NCBI GenBank assembly: GCA_009779295.1
Contig: WREN01000105.1
Span: 1 to 7,546 of the forward strand
Direction: 5' to 3'
Length of the DNA: 7,546 nt
Source of the DNA: Oscillospiraceae bacterium
GTDB lineage: Bacteria; Bacillota; Clostridia; Oscillospirales; CAG-272
Both the position numbers and the translations under genes were made by a program. The first letter of the stretch is position 1. Every line of letters starts with the position of its first letter. Of this stretch, positions 1-5,066 are shown one piece after another. The notes below the pieces were generated by a model, which was not told the origin of the DNA, made no database searches, and saw only the letters and a program-made list of their open reading frames with translations.

Positions 1-75
1 GATTTCCGGTTTGGATTTGCATGCGGAGAGAATAATTAATATCAAAATCAATGAAGTAATACGTTTAATGCACAT
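1..75 (-). CDS. Lipoprotein, N-terminal fragment (gene runs off window start)
   Basis: Only the first 25 codons are visible, and the frame is open to the window edge. The peptide MCIKRITSLILILIILSAC is a textbook type II signal peptide: a short basic n-region (K4, R5), a hydrophobic stretch of about 11 residues, and an LSAC lipobox with Cys19 as the predicted lipidation site, followed by a charged linker (KSKPEI). The mature protein should be anchored to the outer face of the cytoplasmic membrane. The ATG lies 1 nt after the TGA of the ABC ATPase gene (TGATATG), so translational coupling is likely; no strong Shine-Dalgarno sequence is visible at the usual distance. Its place as last visible gene of the ABC operon suggests a partner or substrate-handling subunit of that transporter, but the functional domain is outside the window. 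An oddity is Cys at position 2. Confidence is high for a lipoprotein start, none for function. Confidence 0.8.
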   Translation of the reverse strand, partial: MCIKRITSLILILIILSACKSKPEI

Positions 76-76
76 A

Positions 77-811
77 TCACATACTCGCTTTCTTCGATTC
101 CTCTTCAAACGAGTTACGCCGGTAGCCGTATTTATCCTTGAACAGATAAATCTCGCCGTTATCCATTTTATAAACTTTATCCGCGTGTTCCGCGATAGTT
201 AAATCATGCGTTACCATGATTATCGTTTGCTTCAGGACTTCTTTTGTTTTAATAAGCAAATTCAAAACTTCATTGGCGTTATCCCTGTCGAGGTTTCCCG
301 TCGGCTCATCCGCGAATAAAACCTGCGGGCGGTTGATAAGCGCCCGCGCTATCGCCACGCGCTGCTGCTGACCTCCCGACAATTCGCTCGGCAGGTGGTG
401 CAAACGGTCGCCGATGTCGAGCGTGCCGATGAGTTTTTTTAAATGTTCCTCGTAACGGAATTCTTCTTTATTGCACATGATCGACGGTATCAGAATATTC
501 TCAAGCGCGGTGAACTGCGGTATCAGGTTATGCTTCTGGAAGATGACCCCGATATACTGTCCTCTGAACCGGCTCAACTCATCCGGCGCCATCCGGATTA
601 TATCCTGCCCGCGGATTTTAACGCTGCCGTGGTCAGGCTTATCTAAGCCTGCGCATATATGCAGGAACGTGCTTTTCCCCGAACCTGAAGCTCCGATGAT
701 AGCGATGAACTCGCCGTCCTCAACTTTCAAATCCGCGCGGTTTACGGCGGTTATTATGGCGTCATACTGACGGTATTGTTTTATAATGCTTTCCGCTGAT
801 AAAATAACCAT
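77..811 (-). CDS. ABC transporter ATP-binding protein, MacB/LolD-type
   Basis: A complete 244-residue cytoplasmic nucleotide-binding subunit that powers the FtsX-type permease encoded just upstream. All motifs are intact: Walker A GASGSGKST (residues 40-48), Q-loop Gln92 in the GVIFQKHNLIP segment typical of the MacB/LolD/FtsE branch, signature LSGGQQQ (144-150), Walker B VLFADEPTG (164-172) with catalytic Glu169, D-loop NLD (173-175) and H-loop His202 in MVTHD. It should therefore bind and hydrolyse ATP as a dimer. The ATG start follows a G-rich site (GGGGG at 821-825) by 9 nt and lies 20 nt after the permease stop. The last 20 or so residues form a charged tail (EEESKK) beyond the core domain. 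The substrate cannot be read from the ATPase. Members of this branch export peptides or macrolides, extract lipoproteins, sense antimicrobial peptides or control cell-wall hydrolases. Confidence 0.95.
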   Translation of the reverse strand: MVILSAESIIKQYRQYDAIITAVNRADLKVEDGEFIAIIGASGSGKSTFLHICAGLDKPDHGSVKIRGQDIIRMAPDELSRFRGQYIGVIFQKHNLIPQFTALENILIPSIMCNKEEFRYEEHLKKLIGTLDIGDRLHHLPSELSGGQQQRVAIARALINRPQVLFADEPTGNLDRDNANEVLNLLIKTKEVLKQTIIMVTHDLTIAEHADKVYKMDNGEIYLFKDKYGYRRNSFEEESKKASM

Positions 812-831
812 TGTTACAATCCCCCTAAATT

Positions 832-3084
832 TTATTCCTCACTGAATTCACTTGCAATCGATTTAAGTTTAGTAAATTTCTTTTTATATGTAAGATACGG
901 CAGATACGCTGATAAAAATCCGCACGCGATTGTTATCAATAATCCCAAAAGCAAAGGGATTATCGGCATATAGAATTTGTACCGCAATATTTCCGCGTTT
1001 GACGCGGCGGCGAATTTCGGCAGGATTACATTGACAAGGTTGTATATTTCATATATAACCCCGAAATTTAATATCAGACATATAATACTGCCGATGACGG
1101 CGTTGATTATACCCGCCCGCTGATGAATCTTTTTAATTTCGTCGTTGATCGCGCCGAATGCCTGTAATACTCTGAATTCGTTTTCGCGTTTTTGATAGAA
1201 CAGCACCTGCGTGAAGAACCACATAACGGGCGAAAGGATCAATACCAAATACGCGATACTTATATATGACAAATAATTGTTTTTCGCGTGATCGATATTT
1301 TTTAAACTTAATGAATGTAAATTCACTACCGAAACGCCGTTGTAATAATCCGCCCAGCTGCGTAATTCCTCAAATAACCGGCTGACGTCTTTGATTTTGT
1401 AACTTTGATCGATATAAATACTTGCCGTTTTGTATATAACTTCTTTATTTGTTATATATGTGTACTGCTCCGGACTCAAATAAATCGGGGCCATATTATC
1501 GGTTGGAATATTCTTCAATACCGCGCAAACCGTATATTCTGTATAATCGAAATGAAAATATTTCAACTGCGATTTTAACAATTCATTACCGGTTACGTCG
1601 TCGGCGGCACGGATTCTGCCCGTGTATTTCGCGATTTGTACTTTATCGCCCGGTTTCAATTTAAATTTTCTTGTATTTTCATATGAATCCGAAATGATTA
1701 TCATGTTCTCGTCTTCGAGTACGGCAGATAAATCGCCTTCGGATTCGTATCTCTCAAGAAATTGAACAATTTCCGCGTCGGCAGGCGAATAACTGACAAA
1801 GTTTGTACAGCGGTCGTCATCCGATATTACCAAATTCGCGAAAGCCGCTTCATGTTTTTTATCGAATTTTATATGCGAAGCGATATTCATGGCGGGAGTT
1901 TTTAATTCTTTTCGAATGTTCGTCACGCCTTCCAACGAATATAACTCCTCTTTTACTTCATCGTTATATGTTCCTTCCGGCGTAGAGCCGTTGAAATATA
2001 TGTAGAACTGCGGCTTTTCATAATTTAACTGAGTATTGTATGTATTGGCGTAAAACAGCGCGCTCATGAAAATCACGCAAAATACAGCGGTGGTTAAAAA
2101 TAGTTGTATGTTATATTTCCTGAAACGCCAGATACTGTTAAGTTCGTAACTGTTCGGGAATTTGATTTTAAACATATCGAACGACCGCCGCGGTGATTTT
2201 ACCAGATTTGAGTTGTCCTCCGAGATTATCAGCGACATAGGCGTTTTGCGTGTGAACACACGGGTCGGCAATAACACGGACGCGCATGCTATAATCAACG
2301 AAAAGATCAAAATTTTAATTATATTCGACGGATAGAAATTAAATATCTGCCCGTCGGCTGTATAAATAATGTAATTTATCAGATATGACAACCCCGAAGC
2401 CGGCAGGAACGTTACCACCGAAATCAGCATCATTTCCCAAAACGACGATTCCACGATCTTTTTCATATCCGCTCCGAACGACATATAAATACCGTACGTA
2501 AATTTATAGTGGTTGATTCGGATATGATAAAGCATCATCAAAAGAAATACAGAAATTATCGTCAGTAAAATGCTGAATATTATATACGCGATTGTATTCG
2601 CGAGTAAATTCTGATCAAATGTCATCAGCGGGGAAGTGCTTCTCGTAAATCCGTTCGGATTTAATGAAGCCAATTCCTGATCATAACGCAGTTTAAAACG
2701 TTTCTCGTATACTTCCTTGATATTTTCGCCTCTTAATCGGATATAAATATCATACTTGGTTCCCCCTAAATCAGGCGTTCGGCGTTCCTGTGTCCTGACG
2801 ATATCGTGAATATAATCAGTTCTGAATACGGTATACTTGTCTTCAATCATGAATATATACTGATCAATGTTTAAATCTTTAAGAATAAAATGATAGTCAT
2901 ACTCTTCGTTAATCATATTGAATTCGATATCGTTGTTGTTATCCGCCGCCATAGTTATTATGCCGTAAAAAGTTTGAATTATCAGCAACGCAATGAAAAA
3001 AACTAAGTATTGCTTGAAGTGAAAGATTACGCTCTTAAACGCGAGTTTGATGTTTCTGAATAAATATTTAAATAAACTTATCAA
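832..3084 (-). CDS. ABC transporter permease with two FtsX-type modules
   Basis: A 750-residue integral membrane protein, partner of the downstream ATPase. I read eight membrane segments, near residues 25-46, 162-186, 215-240, 254-274, 327-347, 605-630, 658-683 and 705-730. This is two 1+3 FtsX/MacB-like modules in one chain, with extracytoplasmic domains of about 115 residues (47-161) and 257 residues (348-604). The cytoplasmic loop after each module's second helix carries the family-like segment ending in a Gly-Ala turn (YGIYMSFGADMKKI near 197-210; RENEFRVLQAFGAINDEI at 633-650), where such permeases contact the ATPase. It is unlike BceB, which has ten helices and one large outer domain. 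The start is TTG: the frame is closed by a TGA 21 nt upstream, no ATG lies between, and a GGGGG site sits 6 nt before the TTG. The next Met in frame would delete the first helix. Role: export or mechanical work at the envelope; substrate unknown. Confidence 0.9.
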   Translation of the reverse strand: MISLFKYLFRNIKLAFKSVIFHFKQYLVFFIALLIIQTFYGIITMAADNNNDIEFNMINEEYDYHFILKDLNIDQYIFMIEDKYTVFRTDYIHDIVRTQERRTPDLGGTKYDIYIRLRGENIKEVYEKRFKLRYDQELASLNPNGFTRSTSPLMTFDQNLLANTIAYIIFSILLTIISVFLLMMLYHIRINHYKFTYGIYMSFGADMKKIVESSFWEMMLISVVTFLPASGLSYLINYIIYTADGQIFNFYPSNIIKILIFSLIIACASVLLPTRVFTRKTPMSLIISEDNSNLVKSPRRSFDMFKIKFPNSYELNSIWRFRKYNIQLFLTTAVFCVIFMSALFYANTYNTQLNYEKPQFYIYFNGSTPEGTYNDEVKEELYSLEGVTNIRKELKTPAMNIASHIKFDKKHEAAFANLVISDDDRCTNFVSYSPADAEIVQFLERYESEGDLSAVLEDENMIIISDSYENTRKFKLKPGDKVQIAKYTGRIRAADDVTGNELLKSQLKYFHFDYTEYTVCAVLKNIPTDNMAPIYLSPEQYTYITNKEVIYKTASIYIDQSYKIKDVSRLFEELRSWADYYNGVSVVNLHSLSLKNIDHAKNNYLSYISIAYLVLILSPVMWFFTQVLFYQKRENEFRVLQAFGAINDEIKKIHQRAGIINAVIGSIICLILNFGVIYEIYNLVNVILPKFAAASNAEILRYKFYMPIIPLLLGLLITIACGFLSAYLPYLTYKKKFTKLKSIASEFSEE

Positions 3085-3105
3085 AACAATCCCCCATTTT
3101 TTAAT

Positions 3106-3828
3106 TCATTTAATTATTTTGAGTGCGTTTTTATATAAAATAGAATTTAACTGTTCTGCGGAAATATCTGCTTTGAGTAAAGTTGTCAATGTGCTTTCAA
3201 GGCATAACATGGGATGTAACGATCCGTAAACCATTCTCTCCGCGCCGAATGTAGCGACTAAATTTTCTACGAACGTATACCTTAGCCACGATATATCAAA
3301 ATATACGTTATCACGACCGGTTATAACATTTTTGAGCGACGGCGTATTTAATTCCTGCTCGGTAAATGTCAAGAGGACAAATGTAGTTTCAGGATGTAAA
3401 AAAATAAATTTTGCTACATCTTCTACGTCAATTGTAGGAGGGGTAAATATGTAGTAGTCTTCACGCTCGTGATTCATCCGCGCGGATATAAATACCGGAA
3501 CGTTGAAATTTAGATTCTGCTCGCTTAATTTATATTTATGAAATGTAGGAAACAGTTTCACACCGGAATATTTTGGATCTCGCTCGTATGGAAGTAACGG
3601 ATTTATCGTCGCGATCATACGGTACGGAGTATCTTTGATTAACTCTAACAAATCCGCGTCGCCTTCAGCCGGATCGTTATAGAATATGCTTTCAATGCTC
3701 GAAACAAAACCGTAACCGATATCGTTTTTCTTATGCGTCGTTAATAATTTTTCAAATGTGTTCTTATAAAGTTTTCTGAACGGCCAATGCCCGACAAGAC
3801 AGTTTGCATCAATTATATTTATATTCAT
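3106..3828 (-). CDS. Degenerate amidohydrolase-fold protein (probable pseudoenzyme)
   Basis: A 240-residue protein resembling the amidohydrolase_2 (PF04909-type) family and its upstream neighbour: IDAN at the N-terminus in place of IDMHTH, GVKLFPTF (89-96) matching GMKLW, a VYFDISW strand, AERMVYGS matching AGRLLYGTD, and a closing YKNALKI segment. Every metal ligand of the canonical enzyme is replaced: the HxH pair by Asn9 and Leu11, the third His by Ser115, the fourth by Thr154, and the catalytic Asp by Leu204. The reading frame is intact and well spaced, so it is not a decaying gene. I infer a non-catalytic, possibly binding or regulatory, partner of the active neighbour. The start is the ATG at 3826-3828, 7 nt after a clear GGAGG; an upstream in-frame start at 3855 would overlap the previous gene and lacks that site. 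It sits 16 nt after the amidohydrolase stop and 21 nt before the permease. Confidence 0.82.
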   Translation of the reverse strand: MNINIIDANCLVGHWPFRKLYKNTFEKLLTTHKKNDIGYGFVSSIESIFYNDPAEGDADLLELIKDTPYRMIATINPLLPYERDPKYSGVKLFPTFHKYKLSEQNLNFNVPVFISARMNHEREDYYIFTPPTIDVEDVAKFIFLHPETTFVLLTFTEQELNTPSLKNVITGRDNVYFDISWLRYTFVENLVATFGAERMVYGSLHPMLCLESTLTTLLKADISAEQLNSILYKNALKIIK

Positions 3829-3844
3829 ATATTTTCCTCCAAAT

Positions 3845-4582
3845 TTATAATCCAAGTGACTGCGCGTTTTTGTAATAAATCATATCACGCTCTTCATCCG
3901 TGAGATCAGCGGCTTCGACCATCGCTTTGATCTGCCACATAGGCGTATAAGTTGAAAGATCCGTACCGTACAGCAACCTCCCCGCGCCGATTTTTTTCAC
4001 GGTATAATCAATTGTATCGCAGCGGTACAGTACGCCGCAAATATCAACGAACACATTCGGGCAATCTTCAATTGTTTTGATTCCCGTGCGTTCATTGCCG
4101 CCGAAATGAGCCATCATTATTTTCGCCTGCGGGTATCGCATAGCCAAATTGCGGACATTTATCGACCGCGATTCGTTCACGTTTTTCACTACGGTTTGAT
4201 CGAAAGCGTGGAGCAATATCGGCAATTTGTTATCGATGCAGTATTCGATAAGCGGGAAACCTATCGGATCGTCGCAAAGGGAAGCGACCCAAAGTTTCAT
4301 ACCGACCATTCCGCAGTCCTCGATATAGTGCCGCAGTTCGCTCAGCGAATTTTCGTTGCGCGGATTGCAATAACAATACCCGCCGATCAAATTCGGATAT
4401 TCTTTAATAAATTTCGCCGTGTCATCATTTCCTTCCGTACATTGTGCTTCGTTGGAGTTAGTGCCTGGAATCGAACTGACGTACGCTTTTATGTAACTGT
4501 ATACCTCACAAGCCTTGAGAATACCTTTTTTACATTCTTCATAACGTCCGAGCCATAAATGCGTGTGCATGTCAATCATCAT
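3845..4582 (-). CDS. Metal-dependent amidohydrolase (amidohydrolase_2 family)
   Basis: A 245-residue cytoplasmic TIM-barrel hydrolase with no signal peptide and a full set of family motifs: HxH (His6, His8 in IDMHTH) on strand 1, GMKLW with Lys96, His125 in ILLHAFD, His159 in MAHFGG, and Asp208 in LLYGTD, plus the closing KNA helix. These residues bind one or two divalent metals and activate water, or assist decarboxylation in ACMSD-like relatives. The substrate cannot be inferred; the family covers amide, lactone and C-C bond cleavage. It is the first gene of the operon. I start at the ATG at 4580-4582, 5 nt after the strong GAGGTGG site. The next ATG (4577-4579) is also possible, whereas the in-frame GTG at 4589-4591 lies inside the ribosome binding site and is unlikely. 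The neighbouring downstream gene encodes a paralogue lacking all of these ligands. Confidence 0.88.
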   Translation of the reverse strand: MMIDMHTHLWLGRYEECKKGILKACEVYSYIKAYVSSIPGTNSNEAQCTEGNDDTAKFIKEYPNLIGGYCYCNPRNENSLSELRHYIEDCGMVGMKLWVASLCDDPIGFPLIEYCIDNKLPILLHAFDQTVVKNVNESRSINVRNLAMRYPQAKIMMAHFGGNERTGIKTIEDCPNVFVDICGVLYRCDTIDYTVKKIGAGRLLYGTDLSTYTPMWQIKAMVEAADLTDEERDMIYYKNAQSLGL

Positions 4583-4587
4583 TTTTA

Positions 4588-4594
4588 CCACCTC
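4588..4594 (-). promoter_or_regulatory. Ribosome binding site of the amidohydrolase gene
   Basis: GAGGTGG on the minus strand is a strong Shine-Dalgarno sequence, 5 nt before the ATG at 4582. It contains the in-frame GTG at 4589-4591, which argues against that codon as the start. It begins at about the predicted transcription start, so the messenger would have a leader of only about a dozen nucleotides. Confidence 0.8.
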
Positions 4595-4601
4595 AATAAA
4601 T

Positions 4602-4631
4602 ATTATAACACACAGTAACTACATTTGTCAA
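4602..4631 (-). promoter_or_regulatory. SigA-type promoter of the amidohydrolase-ABC operon
   Basis: On the minus strand a perfect -35 box TTGACA (4626-4631) and a perfect -10 box TATAAT (4602-4607) are separated by 18 bp. A TGT just before the -10 box gives an extended -10. Transcription should begin near 4594-4595, right at the ribosome binding site. The strength of the boxes suggests high, largely constitutive activity unless a repressor acts. The -35 box lies within the T-rich tail of the presumed rpsU terminator. Confidence 0.85.
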
Positions 4632-4638
4632 TAACAAA

Positions 4639-4672
4639 ATGCTGTCTTTGAATATAATTTCAAAAACAGCAT
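4639..4672 (-). terminator. Probable intrinsic terminator of rpsU
   Basis: Read on the minus strand, the arms ATGCTGT (4666-4672) and ACAGCAT (4639-4645) pair perfectly over 7 bp. After one mismatch they continue for 6 bp (TTTGAA with TTCAAA on the plus strand), around a 6-nt loop. The 3' flank is TTTTGTTATT, a short interrupted T-run. The stem is A+T-rich, so it may be a modest terminator. It lies about 60 nt beyond the rpsU stop and directly before the next promoter. On the plus strand no T-run follows, so it is not a terminator in that direction. Confidence 0.65.
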
Positions 4673-4731
4673 ATAGTTAGCGTTTAAAAATTAAAAATTA
4701 TAAATTAAACATGAAAAATGAATCAGCATTT

Positions 4732-4908
4732 TTAATTATATTTACGCTTTCTTGCTGCTTCAGATTTCTTTTTACGTTTGACGCTTGGTTTTTCATAGTG
4801 CTCTCTCTTGCGTAATTCCGAGAGGACACCTGATCGGGCGCACTGTCTCTTGAACCTGCGAAGAGCGCTGTCCAGTGTTTCATTTTCTTTTACTCTGATT
4901 TCTGCCAT
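4732..4908 (-). CDS. rpsU: 30S ribosomal protein bS21
   Basis: A complete 58-residue, strongly basic protein beginning MAEIRVKENETLDSALRRFK. It carries the conserved bS21 pattern: a short beta-strand, the E-x-L-D-x-A-L-R-R-F-K helix, a C-x-R-x-G-V/I segment, the REHYEKPS motif, and a Lys/Arg-rich tail (KRKKKSEAARKRKYN). The protein joins the small subunit platform near the 3' end of 16S rRNA and influences initiation, including pairing of the Shine-Dalgarno sequence. The start is the ATG at 4906-4908, 7 nt after GGGAGGG; a longer reading from 4929 would add seven residues that are not part of the family and would cover the ribosome binding site. It appears monocistronic, with its own promoter and a terminator after it. 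Many Clostridia keep rpsU beside GatB/YqeY genes; here it stands alone between unrelated genes. Confidence 0.96.
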   Translation of the reverse strand: MAEIRVKENETLDSALRRFKRQCARSGVLSELRKREHYEKPSVKRKKKSEAARKRKYN

Positions 4909-4982
4909 TAACAATCCCTCCCTTCGCATGTTTGCAAAGAGAATTTAGTTCTTCCTCACATATATTCATGCAATACGGATTT

Positions 4983-5011
4983 ATTATACACTAATTTTTT
5001 AAATATGTCAA
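4983..5011 (-). promoter_or_regulatory. SigA-type promoter of rpsU
   Basis: On the minus strand, a perfect TTGACA (5006-5011) and a perfect TATAAT (4983-4988) are separated by 17 bp, the optimal spacing. The likely start point is the G at 4976. Its -35 box lies 7 bp from that of the opposing promoter. Confidence 0.88.
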
Positions 5012-5018
5012 TACCTGA

Positions 5019-5047
5019 TTGACAAAATATGCAATATATATTATAAT
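5019..5047 (+). promoter_or_regulatory. SigA-type promoter of the large lipoprotein gene
   Basis: TTGACA (5019-5024) and TATAAT (5042-5047) are both perfect and are separated by 17 bp. The canonical start point is G5054, the first base of the ribosome binding site GAGGTGG (5054-5060). The predicted leader is thus only 13 nt. Such a strong promoter before a large surface lipoprotein suggests either high expression or control by a repressor not visible here. Confidence 0.87.
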
Positions 5048-5066
5048 AATTTTGAGGTGGATATAA

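Larger units (their letters stand above)
4909..5066. other. Divergent intergenic region between rpsU and the large lipoprotein gene
   Basis: These 158 bp hold two back-to-back promoters (described separately) and a 68-nt predicted rpsU leader running from about 4976 to 4909. Within the leader, CTTTGC and GCGAAG (minus strand, positions 4934-4939 and 4922-4927) can form a 6-bp hairpin with a 6-nt loop, including one G-U pair, immediately upstream of the ribosome binding site. It might modulate translation, but it is small and unproven. Confidence 0.6.

Noticed and set aside
832..3084. BceAB-type antimicrobial peptide resistance transporter
   Set aside because: Eight helices with two outer domains are seen rather than ten with one, and no two-component system genes are present in the window.
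3829..3855. Nine-residue N-terminal extension of the degenerate amidohydrolase
   Set aside because: It would overlap the preceding gene and translate through the GGAGG site; the ATG at 3826-3828 is 7 nt from that site and matches the family's N-terminus.
4106..4558. 150-codon plus-strand open frame opposite the amidohydrolase gene
   Set aside because: It lies wholly antisense to a gene with intact catalytic motifs, has no ribosome binding site, and its translation shows no recognisable domain.
4589..4591. GTG as start codon of the amidohydrolase gene
   Set aside because: The codon is inside the GAGGTGG ribosome binding site, so initiation is far better placed at the ATG at 4580-4582 or 4577-4579.
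4680..4731. A+T-rich stretch with repeated TTAAAAATTA-like units after rpsU
   Set aside because: The repeats are short, imperfect and of very low complexity; nothing suggests more than an ordinary A+T-rich untranslated tail.
4698..4883. 61-codon minus-strand frame overlapping rpsU
   Set aside because: It is another frame of the rpsU coding region and lacks a start site of its own; bS21 fully explains this stretch.
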